Positions 1 to 10,588 of a stretch of 64,000 bases of DNA are shown piece after piece. The stretch is from assembly GCA_963729195.1 (NCBI GenBank), contig CAVSNF010000025.1, forward strand, positions 448,308 through 512,307, in the 5' to 3' direction. Position 1 is the stretch's first letter; the number at the start of each line of letters is the position of its first letter. Under the pieces are notes generated by a model. That model ran no database searches. It was not told the origin of the DNA and was given only the letters and a program-made list of their open reading frames with translations. This stretch comes from CAVPTL01 sp963729195 (GTDB lineage Bacteria; Actinomycetota; Thermoleophilia; Gaiellales; JAICJC01). Both the position numbers and the translations under genes were made by a program.

Positions 1-23
1 GAGCTCCAAACCGGCGGAGTAGC

Positions 24-965
24 TCAGCCCGGGTCGCGGCGCAGCGGCTGGCACATGCAGTGCACGCCACCGCCGGCCAGCTGAAACTGGCTCATATCCG
101 GGTCGTACACCTCGAAGCCGAGCGCCCGCAGCCGCTCGTTCAGCTCGGGTGCCGCGGTGGTCGAGAGCACCCGATCGCCGCCCAGCGAAACCACGTTGCA
201 GCCCAGCGCCATCGTCTCGCGGAAACCGACCGGCACGATCTCGATGCCCCTGCCCTTGATCCAGCGGACGATGTCGGGATCGGTCGTGTCGAGGCACACC
301 GCCGCCAGCTTCTCGGCCAGCATGCACACCATCAGATCGATGTGGACGAAGTACTCGTCGATCGGCGCGAACTTGACCTCCAGGCCCTCGTCGGTCATCC
401 AGCCGCCAACCTGGCGGGCGGCCACCTCCTCGCCCCGCATGCCCGTGTAGCCGATCAGGACGACGCCCGGCTCGAGCATGTTGAAGTCGCCACCCTCGAA
501 GTTACCGGCCGACACCAGGTCGTACACCGGCACGTCGTGCTCCAACGCAAACCGCAGCGCTTCGGCGTACTCACCGCGCCGCCGGGGGCTGGCCAGCTGG
601 GTGATGATCAGGCCAAACGGCGTCATCACGTTCGAGTCGCGCGCATACACGCCGTAGGGAATCTCGTCGCGTGCGTCCATCAGGTGGACGTTGACGCCGG
701 CCTGGCGATAGCAGTCCACCATCTCGGCGTGCTGCCTCAGAGCCAGGTCGCGGTCAAAGGTGTAGCCGCGCCGCAGCGTCTCGCGCACCAGCGCGCTGTA
801 CTGGGCGTTCTCCTCTCCCAGCCAGCGAAACGACTCGGGCGAGCCCAGCAGCACGTCGCGGAGAAGGCCGTACTCGGAGTCGATTCCCCACTCGCTCAGC
901 CGCGCCGACTGCCCTCCGGGGACGCGGGCTCGGACCGGGCTTGCGGGAGCGCTGATATCGGCCAT
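24..965 (-). CDS. DDAH/arginine-deiminase-like amidinohydrolase
   Basis: Intact 313-aa protein of the guanidino-group-modifying superfamily (amidinotransferase/ADI/DDAH), cytosolic hydrolases or transferases acting on arginine-like substrates through a covalent cysteine intermediate. Visible motifs are ARDSN at residues 108-112, NFEGGDF at 155-161, the catalytic-type His208 in FVHID, and the C-terminal GGGVHCMC with the likely nucleophile Cys303. The length fits single-domain family members. The substrate (methylarginine, citrulline or another amidino compound) cannot be told from sequence, and no arginine-pathway gene is adjacent. It is transcribed like the MFS gene upstream, across a gap of about 30 bases. 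Confidence 0.8.
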   Translation of the reverse strand: MADISAPASPVRARVPGGQSARLSEWGIDSEYGLLRDVLLGSPESFRWLGEENAQYSALVRETLRRGYTFDRDLALRQHAEMVDCYRQAGVNVHLMDARDEIPYGVYARDSNVMTPFGLIITQLASPRRRGEYAEALRFALEHDVPVYDLVSAGNFEGGDFNMLEPGVVLIGYTGMRGEEVAARQVGGWMTDEGLEVKFAPIDEYFVHIDLMVCMLAEKLAAVCLDTTDPDIVRWIKGRGIEIVPVGFRETMALGCNVVSLGGDRVLSTTAAPELNERLRALGFEVYDPDMSQFQLAGGGVHCMCQPLRRDPG

Positions 966-998
966 AACGACGTTCTATCACACCTGGTCGCGCGGATA

Positions 999-2739
999 CT
1001 AGGCCGCGGCCAGCCGGCGCAGCCGGCTGCGCACGATCGAGGCAGGGATCCACTCCCCCGGCTCGGTGGCGGCGAACGCCAGCCGAAGGCGGCAGCCGCG
1101 GTCGATCAGGAACACTCCGCCGTGCTCGGCCGCGAGCGCCTCGAACGCGAGCGCGCACGTGTACGTGTGACCGGCGCCGTCGCGGCTGACCACCGTGGTC
1201 GCCACGCCCGCCTCGCGCAGCGCGAGCACCAGCGCGTCGCGCTCGGCGTCCTGCCGGTCACGGTCAGCACCAGTACCACCGGGCCGTCCTCCACCATCTC
1301 ACGCAGCCACCGCCGGTGCCCCGGCGGGCGCGACCAGCTCGAGCGGCGCCACCACGCCGTTCATCGCGACCGCGGCCACGATCCGTGCGGAGTCGGGGTC
1401 GGCCTCTGGCGCCGGCTCGGGGCCGCCGCGAGCACGGGCCACGACCGGCACCACCGCCGGCCGCTCGGCCGGCTGGCACCTCGACGGCAGTGACGGTGGC
1501 GGTACCGGCGCCCCGGCCGCGCCACCGATCGCCGCCCGGTTGGTCTCCACCGCGCGCGTGGTCGGGGACGTACAGCAGGTCGCTGCCGCTCGACCGTCGG
1601 ATCAGCGCGACGCCCGCGAGCGCGCGCGCCGCCCGCACAGCCCACGGCGGCGATCTGCACCGCCCGCCCGGCCGAGTAGAGCGACACCAGCACCGGCGCC
1701 GCGGCCATGCCGGCCACCATGCCGAGGTTCTGCACCGACTCGGCCACCGCGAACACGCCCGCGCGCAGATCGCGGCGCACGTGCAGCTGGATCAGCGTGT
1801 CGTACACGACCTCGGTGATGCCGTCGGTCGCCCCGACCAGGAACAGCATCAGAAACGCGGTGGCGGTCACGGTCGAATGCGAGATCATGAACATCAGCCC
1901 GGCCGTGGTCAGAAACGAGAGGAAGATCGACCGCCGAGCGACGCTCTCGCGCTGCATGAATCCGGTCAGCAGCTCGCTGCAGAGAAAGCCGACGCCCAGC
2001 ATCGCCAGCGCGTACCCGTACGCGTCGGGCTGGCCGAGCTGCGACTCGAACAGCTGCGGCAGCGACACGTTGAAGATGCCAAAGGCCGCGGTCGCGACGG
2101 TGAACGACACGGTCAGCCCCAGCACCACCCGGCTGCGACAGCATGACCCGCACCAGCTCCCGCCGGTTGACGCCCGGCCGCTCGCTGACGGGCTCAGGCT
2201 CGGACTGCCCCGGTGGCGGTCGCATACGTCCAGTACAGCAGTCCGGCCGCCACGAACGTGACCAGGTCGACCGACATCGCAACGCCGATGCCGAACCGCG
2301 CCACCAGGAACCCGCCCAGCCCCGCGCCGATCACCAGCGTCAGGTTCCGGCCGACGCCGTGCAGGGCGTTGCCGGCCTGCACCAGCTCGCCCGGCAGCAC
2401 CTCGGGGATCAGCCCGGCCGCGCTGGGGCTGGTGGCCGCCGACAGCAGCGAGGAGAGGCACGCCAGCGCCACCACCGGCCAGATCTGGCCGGTGACGGCC
2501 AGCGGGATGATGGCGAGCGTGATCACGCCGCGGGACAGCTCCACCAGCGACAGCACCCGGAAGCCCTCGAGCCGGGTCAGAAGCGGCGCCGACAGGATCC
2601 CGCCGGCGGTCGCGCCCAGCATGCGCGTGATCAGAAACACGCCCACCGCGGTGGTCGAGCGCGTCTCGGCGAAGATCCAGGTCACGATCGCGGCCTGCGT
2701 CAGCCAGTCGCCGAGCTTCGACGTGATCCGCCCCGCCAT
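999..2739 (-). CDS. MFS transporter, reading frame broken several times
   Basis: The N-terminal part, starting at the ATG at 2739, reads as typical MFS helices (SKLGDWLTQAAIV; ITRMLGATAGGILSAPLL; NLTLVIGAGLGGFL). The second half (FTVATAAFGIFNVSLPQLFE; MLFLVGATDGITEVVYDTL) lies in another frame. The gene ends in a soluble tail of about 170 residues that is split over further frames. I count at least five frame changes, near 2220, 2135, 1650, 1300 and 1230. The tail (LALREAGVATTVVSRDG ... GEWIPASIVRSRLRRL) resembles the end of a thioredoxin-like fold, but that is weak. The start overlaps the DUF5317 stop (TGATG), so the two are probably coupled. The transported substrate is unknown. Confidence 0.65.
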
Positions 2740-3334
2740 CACCCGCCGGAAGCCCGGCGTGTGACAGCGGGCTGAAGCACGTTGGTGCCGAACGGCGGCA
2801 GATCGGAGCAGTTGCGGTACACGAACGCCACTGTGCCCAGCACGATCAGCACGTCGCCGATCGAGACCGCGTTGGAGAACGGCACCGCAGACGGGATCGC
2901 GAAGATGTCGCCCAGCCACGCCAGGTGGGTGTGCGGCCCCGCCAGCACGTTGTTCGCGACCACCCCGTCCGCTGCAGGATCGCCGGGTCGGCGCCGCTCG
3001 CGCGCCACGCCTCCAGCGTGACCGGCATGCTGCCGCCGTTCGCGAAGATCGCAATCACGTTGCTGAGCAGCCCCACGCCCACCATCCAGAACCCCGAGAT
3101 GCGCAGGTTCAGCGCGACGAAGAGCAGCAGCAGCAGGTAGCTGGCGAGGTGCACCGCCGCGTCGTAGCGCTCGGGGATGCCGTGGCCGCCTCCGGTGAAC
3201 AGCACGACCTGGATCGCCAGCGCCGCAAACACCAGCCACTCGCCTCGAAACCGCAGCGCGGAGAGTCGCGACAGGTCGGCGCCCAGCGCCCACGCGCCGA
3301 TCAGCCCGAGGATCAGGGCGACGCCGACGATCAC
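2739..3334 (-). CDS. DUF5317-like membrane protein
   Basis: A protein of about 198 aa with five or six hydrophobic segments, starting at the GTG at 3334, which lies immediately after the stop of the preceding HD-GYP gene. It carries the pattern known from DUF5317 proteins of Thermoleophilia and other actinobacteria: an N-terminal helix (VALILGLIGAWALG), the NGGSMPV motif near residue 90, and a C-terminal LGDIFAIP segment. One frame change lies near 2965. It is the middle gene of the HD-GYP / DUF5317 / MFS operon. Its function is not established. Confidence 0.65.
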
Positions 3335-3335
3335 C

Positions 3336-5659
3336 TCAGCTCGCCGCCCGCTCGTCGTCGCGCGCAGGCTCGACCTGCGCCACCACCGCGGCAAAGTCGG
3401 GATGGGCCATCGCCGCCACGCCGAGCGCGGACCGGATCCGCGGCCGGATCTGCGACGCCCGCCGCGGCACCGGCACGTCGCTCACGATCTCGCGCAGGCG
3501 CTCGCAGATCGCATCGAGGTTGGCCTGGTCGGGAACCGACGTGATCACGGCAAACCGATCCTCGCTCAGCGGCAGCATCTCGTCGCCCGCGCGCAGCACC
3601 GTCTGCATCCGCGCGAGCGCATCGGCGACGACCCGCTCGGCGGTCAGGTGGCCCGCCACCAGCCGCACATGCTCGAACGTGGCCAGGTCGATCAGGATCA
3701 CCGCCGGGGTGGTACCCGGAATCGTCGTCTGCGCTGGTCGCCGTGGATCAGGTCGAGCGTGCGCGACGTCACCGCGGTCGGGTTGGTGCGCTCGGCCACC
3801 AGCGTCAGCAGCGAACGCTCGAACGGGCTCAGGCGCCGCCGGCCCGCCACCGCCAGCCGCGGGAGATCGTCGCCGCCGGGCGAGAGCGTGATCCACGTGC
3901 CGTCGGCCAGCTGGTCTCCGACCGCCTCGGAGTTGGGGCGCACCGCCCGCTTGCAGATCTCGGCGACGACCGATGCCGACGGGGGATCGGCGTGGTCGAA
4001 CTGCGCGCTGTAGCAATCGGCGTCGTCGCTCCACTCCAGCCACAGCACCCGGCCCTTGACGCCGCCGGCGGCGAGCGCCTTGGACGCCGGCACGCCGTCA
4101 TCCAGCGCGCGCAGCGCGCGGCTGCCGCGGCGGCTGCCGCGGGCACCGCTCGACACCGTCCAGGTGGTCGCGGCCAGCCCGGCGGCGGCCAGCGCTGCGA
4201 CCAGCCACTCGGGGAGTCTCGGGAACTCCCAGCGAGGATCAGCACGGCGCCCGCCAGCGCGACTGCCACCGGCCCCGGCCGCAGCGAGCGTCCGCATCCA
4301 CCGCAGGTCGACCGTCGCCACGCGGGAGAACTCGGCGCGCAGCGCGGCGAGCTGATGGCGGCCCATCGCGCGGGGCAGCTCCTCGCCTTCGATCATCGCC
4401 GCAAACGCGTTGGCGACCAGCGGATGGAACTGCGTCCCGGCCTTGTCGCGCAGCTCCTGCACCGCCTCGGCGTTGCTGAGCGCCGGCCGGTACGCCCGGG
4501 CCGAGGTCATGGCGTCGAAGCTGTCGGCCACGATCAGCACGTGGGCTTCGACAGGGATGTTTCGCTGCGACACCGAGTAGTACCCGTTGCCGTCGTAGCG
4601 CTCATGGTGAAGCTCGGCGTAGAGCGCCATCTCACGCGCAAAATGAAACGGCGTCAGCAGGCGCGCCGACAGCCGCGGATGGCGCCGGATCGCCCGCAGC
4701 TCGGCCGCGCTCAGCCGCGCCGACTTGGACAGCGTGGCGACGTCGACCGCGACCTTGCCCAGGTCATGGAAGCGCGCCGCCGCCACCAGCCGCTCGCTCT
4801 CGCGCTCACCCAGCTGGATCGCCGCGGCGAACCTGCTGACGTAGTCGGCCACCCGGCGCGAGTGCCTGGCGGTCGATGGATCGCGCTCGTCGATCACTCC
4901 GGCGAACGTGTTGAGCACGTTGGTGGTCTCGCCCTTGAGCCGTTCGAAGCCGGCGCTGGCCTGGTACAGCAGTGCCAGCAGCGGGGCGATGAACAGCAGC
5001 ACCACCCACGTCTCGCGGCTGTACCCGTAGGCGACCAGCACGCCCAGGCAGCCCTCGGCGACGCCGGAGGCGCACGCCCCCCGCACGCCGTCCCAGAACA
5101 CCTGGATGAATCGCCGCCCCGACGACAGCCACTCCGCCCCGGAGAAGATCAGCTCGTTGATCAGAAGCCGCGTCCCGATCAGCACGATCAGCGGCAGCGC
5201 GTCGTCGGCGTCGATAGCCGAACCGGTGTGCCCGCCCACCAGCAGATAGGCCTCGCCGGCGACCCAGATGGCCGACCCGAACATGGCGGAGTTGAACAGG
5301 ATGTTCCAGCGCGGCGCCAGCCGCACGCCGTCCACCACGATCACCGCCCAGGCCGCGATCAGCGCGGCTGCGACCGGTCCGAAGACGATCGCCGCGGCCA
5401 CGTGCGCGGTGGCCGAGAACGAGATCGAGTTCTTGTCCAGCCGTACCAGCACCGCCTCGATCATGATCGCGAGACCAAACAGCGGCGCCAGCACGATCAA
5501 CCCACCCACCGGCTCGGGACGCCCGGTCACGAGCACGGCGACGATGCCGATCCAAAAAACGGCACTGACGCACGCGATATAGATCCGCAACGGTCGGCTC
5601 ATGACCTGGAGGAGGCTGGGGATTGGGGGGCCGAGAATCCTCCGAAAACTCATCGGCAC
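3336..5659 (-). CDS. Membrane HD-GYP phosphodiesterase with degenerate GGDEF domain
   Basis: The N-terminus (residues about 20-240) is a seven-helix membrane sensor region. It is followed by an HD-GYP domain with the metal-binding HD in ARFHDLGK, the paired His of ELHHERYDG and the RAYRPALS motif. The family would hydrolyse cyclic di-GMP at the membrane. The signature GYP reads GYY here, which may alter activity. After two further hydrophobic segments there is a C-terminal GGDEF-like fold whose active-site loop reads LSEDRF, so it is probably regulatory only. Frame changes lie near 3730 and as a compensating pair at 4230-4270. Start choice is uncertain (GTG 5659, ATG 5653 or ATG 5602). It is the first gene of a three-gene operon. 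Confidence 0.8.
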
Positions 5660-5753
5660 CCTGCGCCAGACCCTGTAGAGCGGGGGTGGTGGTCGATGAC
5701 GCCCCGCTCGGGCTCTCTACGAGCCGTCGCGGGACGTCATTCAGCCACGAGGG

Positions 5754-5846
5754 TCAATGACCCAGCTTGCTGGCGGCACCCGACGCGAGCACAAACGCGA
5801 CGAGCATTGCCAGCAGGTACGTAGAACGTACAACTCGGTACTTCAC
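5754..5846 (-). CDS. 30-aa hydrophobic microprotein
   Basis: A short ORF of 30 codons starting with GTG at 5846, preceded by a good GGAG ribosome site eight bases upstream. The peptide has a basic N-terminus (VKYRVVRSTY), one hydrophobic helix (LLAMLVAFVLASG) and a short tail AASKLGH. It is probably a single-pass membrane peptide or a signal-peptide-like leader. It sits alone between the anti-sigma gene and the HD-GYP gene on the same strand. Support is the ribosome site and composition only; no function is known. Confidence 0.5.
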   Translation of the reverse strand: MKYRVVRSTYLLAMLVAFVLASGAASKLGH

Positions 5847-5952
5847 AGGGGAGGCTCCTTGAACGTGGGGGTCACAAGGCTCACTCATTGATGCGCGGAT
5901 TCGGCGATCCGGGCACCCCCTGAAGGGTGAATCGAACTGCGCTCGTCTTGCG

Positions 5953-6540
5953 TTAGGTCGACCGCAAAACGGGCTGCAGGACGGTCTTACCGTTGTGTTC
6001 TCGCTCCAGCGAGACCCAGCAGCTGCGTCCACGCCATCCCGGTGGGCACGGCGCTGTGCACCGTCACGGTGCCGTCGGCTTCGGTGTTGAACGCCATCAT
6101 CCCGACCGAGTCGTCTCCGTTTGAGAACCACATCTCGTAGTACTCACCGGCCGGCGCCGGGGGCAGGTGATCGACCTTGCAGCACCGCCGGTGCGCATGG
6201 CGCCGTCGGCCTTTCCGAGCTCGAGCGAGCCCGAGGCGTTGGCAAACTGCGGGCTGCCGGAGGAGAGCGCCACGGTGGCCTGGACGCTGCTCGGCGAGTG
6301 GGTGCCGTTGACGCCGATCGCGAGCGTCACCGCCACCGCCACCGCCAGCACCGCCGCGGCGGCCAGCAGTCGCCGCGGCGAGCGCGACCCGCGTCGCGAC
6401 GATCCGACCACCTCGGCAGCCGGCTCTCCGCCCAGCGCCGCCGCCTTGGCGATCGGGGCGTACCGCGGAGGCACCTCCAACGGTGTCGGCACCGATCGCA
6501 GCAGATCCTCGACTCGAGTCAGATCTCGGTCATCGCTCAT
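5953..6540 (-). CDS. RskA-family anti-sigma factor
   Basis: The cytoplasmic N-terminus (MSDDRDLTRVEDLLRSV) should bind the cognate sigma factor. A single helix follows (LLAAAAVLAVAVAVTLAIGV, residues about 58-77), then an extracytoplasmic RskA C-terminal domain with the family signatures GEYYEMWFSNG, MMAFNTEADGTVTV and, at the end, GKTVLQPVLR. Frame changes near 6180 and 6010 split the outer domain. The ATG overlaps the sigma-factor stop (ATGA at 6537-6540), the classical arrangement of a sigma/anti-sigma pair. It probably releases the sigma factor after regulated proteolysis. Pairing is inferred from the overlap and the family. Confidence 0.8.
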
Positions 6541-7170
6541 GTCATCACCCGCTCAACTTCGAGTCGTTCGGCCAGCCGCGACAGCCCCGCCCGGGTACGC
6601 GTCTTGACCGTGCCCAGCGGCAGCTCCAGCCGCTGCGCCACCTGGCTCTGCGAGAGACCGTGAAAGTAGGCCAGCTCGATCACCTCGCGCTCCCGCTCAG
6701 GCAGCTCGTCGACGGCGGCGTGCACTCGAAACGCTTCCAACTCGGCGACCGTCTGCTCCTCGGGGTCCGGGCCCGCTGTCGGGCATGTCGGGCGGATCGC
6801 CGACCACCGTCGCCCGCCGCGACCTGACGGCGTCCACAGCGGCGTTGCGAGCGATCGTGTAAAGCCAGGCGGTGGCGCTGCCGCGCTCGCTTCGATACGA
6901 CCGCGCCGCCCGCCACACCGCGGCGAAGGTTTCCTGCACCACGTCCTCGCCCAGGGCGGCGTCGCGCACCACCCGCAGCACCAGCGAGTACACCGCGCGG
7001 CTGTAGCGACGATACAGCTCATCGAAGGCGTCGCCATCGCGTTCATCGGCGACGCGGGCAAGCAGCTGCTCGTCGGTGAGCGGTACGTAATCCACCTCCG
7101 CAAGGGTAGTCCACGACCGCGCGGGGGCACGCAGCGATCGGCCGGTTTGGGTCGAGACGAGAACAGTCAT
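6537..7170 (-). CDS. ECF sigma factor (SigK-like)
   Basis: Region 2 is clear: DAFDELYRRYSRAVYSLVLRV, then EDVVQETFAAVWR and WLYTIARNAAVDAVRSRR. Region 4 follows after a frame change near 6775: ELPEREREVIELAYFHGLSQ, then SQVAQRL and LPLGTVKTRTRAGL for -35 recognition. Length and order match group SigK/RskA-controlled ECF factors that redirect RNA polymerase to stress or envelope promoters. The start may be ATG 7170 or an in-frame GTG near residue 27 (VDYVPLTDEQLL); neither has a well-spaced ribosome site. It overlaps the anti-sigma gene by four bases. Confidence 0.85.
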
Positions 7171-7500
7171 TCACACGTCTCTACGGCGCAGCGGCCGAGT
7201 CGGATTGAGCTGCCAGGATCTGAGGTGGCGCCGCCGGTGGGCGGGGCCTGCGCCCTTCGCCGGAGATCGCTCGACGTTGTCGTCCCAAACAGCGCGGAGC
7301 GACGCGTACGGCGAGACAGCACCACCTCAGATCAGGCGAACGCTCCGTCGGTACCGAGTCCGGGCCCTTCGCACCAGTGGTGGTGCGTCGAAGCGATCGG
7401 GAAAACGGAGGCCGGGGAGCTGCACTCAGAGTGGGTCACGGCGACGTTCGCCGCGTCCCCCGTCTTGATGAATAGCGCGCGGCCCGGGCCGCATCCCGGA
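7171..7500. other. 330-base gap without a convincing gene
   Basis: This stretch lies between the CBS-domain gene and the sigma factor, both on the minus strand, so it should hold the sigma-factor promoter. A 65-codon minus-strand ORF overlaps the end of the CBS gene but has no ribosome site and unlikely composition. I see no hairpin or RNA gene. Confidence 0.5.
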
Positions 7501-7920
7501 TCAGGGAAAATCGCTGCCGATGTGGGCATCGGCGGACTGAATACGCAGGCCCGCCTGCATCAGATCGCGGATCGAGACGACACCGACCAGCCGGCCTTCG
7601 TCGACCACCGGGATGTGCCGGAACTTGCCCTCCGACATGATCCGGGCGGCCTCGCTGGGCAGGTGATCCGAGGGCAGCGTGATCGGGTCGGTGGTCATGT
7701 ACGACTGCACCTGGCCGACGTCGGGATGACGGCTGTCGGCGATCGCCCGCAGCAGATCGCGCTCGGTGAAGATCCCGGTGACGGCGCCGTCGCCGTCGAC
7801 GACGACCGCGGCGCCGACGTTGCGCTGCCGCATCTTGCGCGCGGCAGCTCCCAGCGTGGCCTCAGCCTCGATCGTGAGCACGTCGTCGGACGACATGAAG
7901 TCGCGCAAGGTCACTGCCAT
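7501..7920 (-). CDS. Tandem CBS-domain protein
   Basis: An intact 139-aa protein made almost entirely of two CBS repeats, at residues about 8-60 (FMSSDDVLTIEAEATLGAAA ... GIFTERDLLRAI) and 73-127 (YMTTDPITLPSDHLPSEAA ... GVVSIRDLMQAG). Such stand-alone pairs form Bateman modules that sense adenine nucleotides or similar ligands. It has no catalytic partner domain. The ATG overlaps the stop of the upstream XRE regulator by one base (TAATG), so the two are translationally coupled. The ligand is unknown. Confidence 0.85.
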   Translation of the reverse strand: MAVTLRDFMSSDDVLTIEAEATLGAAARKMRQRNVGAAVVVDGDGAVTGIFTERDLLRAIADSRHPDVGQVQSYMTTDPITLPSDHLPSEAARIMSEGKFRHIPVVDEGRLVGVVSIRDLMQAGLRIQSADAHIGSDFP

Positions 7921-8258
7921 TACCGGTCTCCTTCGATTTCCTGCGGTCGCAACCGCATCTCGAGGTACAGCTCAGCGTCGAGCGCGTCTGCGATCCTCAT
8001 CAACGTATCCAGCTTCGGGGGCCGGCCGCCGCGCTCGAGACGTGCAATGGCGGACTGTGTGGTACCGCACAACACGGCGAGCTCCTGCTGCGACATGCCC
8101 CGCTCGAGCCTGTTATCGGCCACCATCCGGCCAACTTCGGCGAACCGTTGCTCGTGGTCGCGCCCCAGGGCCTCGGCGCGCTTGCGGATACCCTCGCGCA
8201 TGCGCTCCAGCGTCTGAGCCGTAAGCCGTTGACGATGTGCGTGCGAGTCGCTCGACAC
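7920..8258 (-). CDS. XRE-family HTH regulator
   Basis: 112 aa from the GTG at 8258. Residues about 47-102 form a Cro/C1-type helix-turn-helix (DNRLERGMSQQELAVLCGTT, then QSAIARLERG and PKLDTLMRIADALDAEL). This form is frequent in HigA/antitoxin-like regulators, but the neighbour is a CBS protein rather than a toxin. The N-terminal 45 residues are basic and probably helical. Coupled by a one-base overlap to the CBS gene; its 58-base upstream gap faces proB on the other strand. Confidence 0.75.
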   Translation of the reverse strand: MSSDSHAHRQRLTAQTLERMREGIRKRAEALGRDHEQRFAEVGRMVADNRLERGMSQQELAVLCGTTQSAIARLERGGRPPKLDTLMRIADALDAELYLEMRLRPQEIEGDR

Positions 8259-8315
8259 CAGCCCAGTGTATCGCACCGGCGCTATCGTGCGCCACACCCC
8301 CGTATCATCGTGTGC

Positions 8316-9384
8316 ATGGCTCGCAGAGCGGTGATCGTCAAACTTGGATCGACCACGCTGGTGGATCCCCGCGGCCGCCCCCGGGCACGGGTGTTCGCGA
8401 GCGTCGCCGCGCAGGTGGCAGAACTGCGGGCCGCCGGCACACCGGTGGTGCTGGTCAGCTCCGGTGCGATCGCGCTGGGACTGGGGACGCTCGGCCGCAC
8501 CGCCCGCCCCGGCCGCCTGCACGAACTGCAGGCCGCATCGGCGGTGGGCCAGGCGGTGTTGCAGCGGCGCTGGGAGTCCGCGCTGCGAAAGCACGGAGTC
8601 GCCGCCGCCCAGGTGCTTTTGACGTCGGGCGACGTGCACCGCCGCGACGGGTACGTCAACGCCCGCGGGACATTGGAGACGCTGCTGCGGTGGCAGATGG
8701 TGCCGGTCGTGAACGAGAACGACTCGACCGCAACGGACGAGATCACCTTCGGAGACAACGACGCCCTGGCCGCCCAGGTGGCGGTGCTGCTGCGCGCCCG
8801 CCTGATGGTGCTTTTGACCGACACCGACGGCCTGTATGACCGCGATCCCGACCAGGCCCGGCGCCCAGCGGCTGGAGGACGTCACCGACCACGCCATGCT
8901 GCAAACGCTCGAGCTGCGGCGGGCCGGAACCGGCTGGGGCTCGGGCGGCATGCGCTCCAAGGTGGTCGCGGCCGAGATGGCCCGGTCGGGCGGGGTTGCG
9001 GTGGTGATCGCCAACGGCCGCACTCCCGGCGTGGTCGCAGAAGCAGCGGCCGGACGCCCGGTGGGCACTCGCTTCAGCGCCGAGCCCAGCCCGCTTTCGG
9101 CCTACAAGCTGTGGGTGCGGTACGGAAAGCCGGTGCGTGGGCGGGTGGAGGTGGACGCAGGCGCCAAGCGGGCGGTGTCGGCCAAGGGAACGAGCCTTCT
9201 GGCGGTGGGGGTGACGGACGTCGACGGCGGGTTCGCTGCGGGCGACGCGGTCGAGCTGGTCGGCCCCGACGGCGACCCGTTCGCGGTCGGAATTGCCGGC
9301 CGTGCGGCGGCCGATGTGCGGGCGGCCATCGGGGTACGTGGCGCGGGTGAAGTGGTGCACCGCGATAATCTTGTGGTGCTATGA
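8316..9384 (+). CDS. proB: Glutamate 5-kinase
   Basis: First enzyme of proline synthesis, phosphorylating glutamate in the cytosol. The amino-acid-kinase domain shows VIVKLGSTTLV at the N-terminus, the VLVSSGAIALG phosphate loop, VPVVNENDSTATDE and the TDTDGLYDRDP stretch. A C-terminal PUA domain follows (GRVEVDAGAKRAVSAKGTSL), as in full-length ProB. One frame change near 8855 splits the protein. The start at ATG 8316 gives MARRAVIVK, aligned with other ProB N-termini. The stop overlaps the proA start (ATGA at 9381-9384), so proBA is one operon. Confidence 0.93.
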
Positions 9385-10580
9385 CGATCATGGCTCCCGA
9401 CCTCACCACCAACGCTCGCACCGCCGCCCGCCTGATGGCGTCGGTGACCGCCCGCCAGCGCGACGCCGCGCTTGGAGGCGATCGCCGTGGCGATCGAACG
9501 GGAAGCCGGCGAGATCGAGGCCGCCAATCGCCTCGACGTCGCCGCCGCGACCGATCAGCCGTCTGCCATCGTCGACCGGCTGACGCTCACGCCCGACCGG
9601 ATCGCCGGTCTGGCCGCGGGAGTGCGTGCCGTGAAGGCGCTGCCCGACCCGATCGGCACCGTCCTCAGCCGGGTCGAGCGCGACAACGGGCTGGTGATCG
9701 AGAAGGTGCGGGTGCCGCTGGGCGTGGTGGCGATCATCTACGAGGCCCGTCCCAACGTCACGACCGATGCGGCAGCACTCGTCCTCAAGTCGGGAAATGC
9801 CTGCATTTTGAGGGGTTCGCGGATGGCGTCGCACACCAACCGGGTGTTGATCGACCTGGTGCGCACGGCCGTGCGAGAGCAGCGGGCTGCCGGTCGACGC
9901 GGTGCAGGAGATGGAGCCCGACCGCGACCGATTGCGCGAGTTCATCTCCCACCCCGGGGCGGCCGACGTGGTGATCCCGCGCGGAGGCGAGGAGCTCAAG
10001 CACTTCCTGCTCGACAACTCCCGCATCCCGGTGCTGGCGGCCGCCGGCGGAAACAATCACATCTACGTGGACGCCACCGCCGACGCGGCCATGGCCGAGG
10101 CGATCGCCATCAACGCCAAGATTCAGCGCCCGGGCGTGTGCAACTCGGCCGAGACGCTGCTGGTGCACCGCGACCGTCCCGAGCTGATGGAGGCCATCAC
10201 CGCCGCGCTGCGCGCGGAGGGCGTCGAGATCGTCGAAGGCGAGCGAGGCATGGGCGACCGAGTTCCTGGACATGAAGATGGCCGTGCGCACGGTCGACTC
10301 GCTGGATGAGGCGCTCGACCACATCGCCACCTACGGAACCGGCCATTCGGAGGCGATCGTGACCGCTGACGCCGACGCCGCCCAGCGGTTCGTGACCGAG
10401 GTCGACGCCGCCGCCGTCTACGTCAACGCATCCACCCGCTTCACCGACGGCGGCGAGTACGGGATGGGAGCCGAGATGGGAATCTCCACCTCACGGCTGC
10501 ACGCCCGCGGCCCGGTGGCGCTGAACGAGCTGACCACGACGAAGTACGTCGTCCGTGGCGACGGCCAGGTGCGGGCTTGA
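9381..10580 (+). CDS. proA: Gamma-glutamyl phosphate reductase
   Basis: NADPH-dependent second step of proline synthesis. Clear family segments are RVPLGVVAIIYEARPNVT, LKSGNACILRGS, ELKHFLLDNS with IPVLAAAGG, and the catalytic cysteine in RPGVCNSAETLL. The C-terminus is intact (FTDGGEYGMGAEMGISTSRL). Frame changes near 9470, 9890 and 10255 break it into four pieces that join into one full-length protein of about 400 aa. At the first break one extra T explains the shift. The overlap with proB and the complete motif set argue that the gene is functional and the breaks are sequence errors. Confidence 0.92.
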
Positions 10581-10588
10581 CCGAACGC

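Noticed and set aside
10..30. tRNA-like string GGCGGAGTAGCTCAG at the left edge
   Set aside because: The following bases do not continue into a D loop or anticodon arm, and the stretch overlaps the stop codon of the amidinohydrolase gene.
60..1493. Long plus-strand ORF opposite the amidinohydrolase and MFS genes
   Set aside because: Arg/His-rich mirror translation of GC-rich coding sequence. The minus strand carries recognisable family motifs.
3743..5824. 693-codon plus-strand ORF opposite the HD-GYP gene
   Set aside because: Composition (His, Arg, Gln, Pro rich, no domain) is that of an antisense shadow.
7332..7529. 65-codon minus-strand ORF downstream of the CBS gene
   Set aside because: Overlaps the CBS coding end, lacks a ribosome site and has no recognisable pattern.
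7501..8258. Toxin-antitoxin pair (XRE antitoxin with neighbour)
   Set aside because: The partner is a two-CBS protein without toxin motifs.
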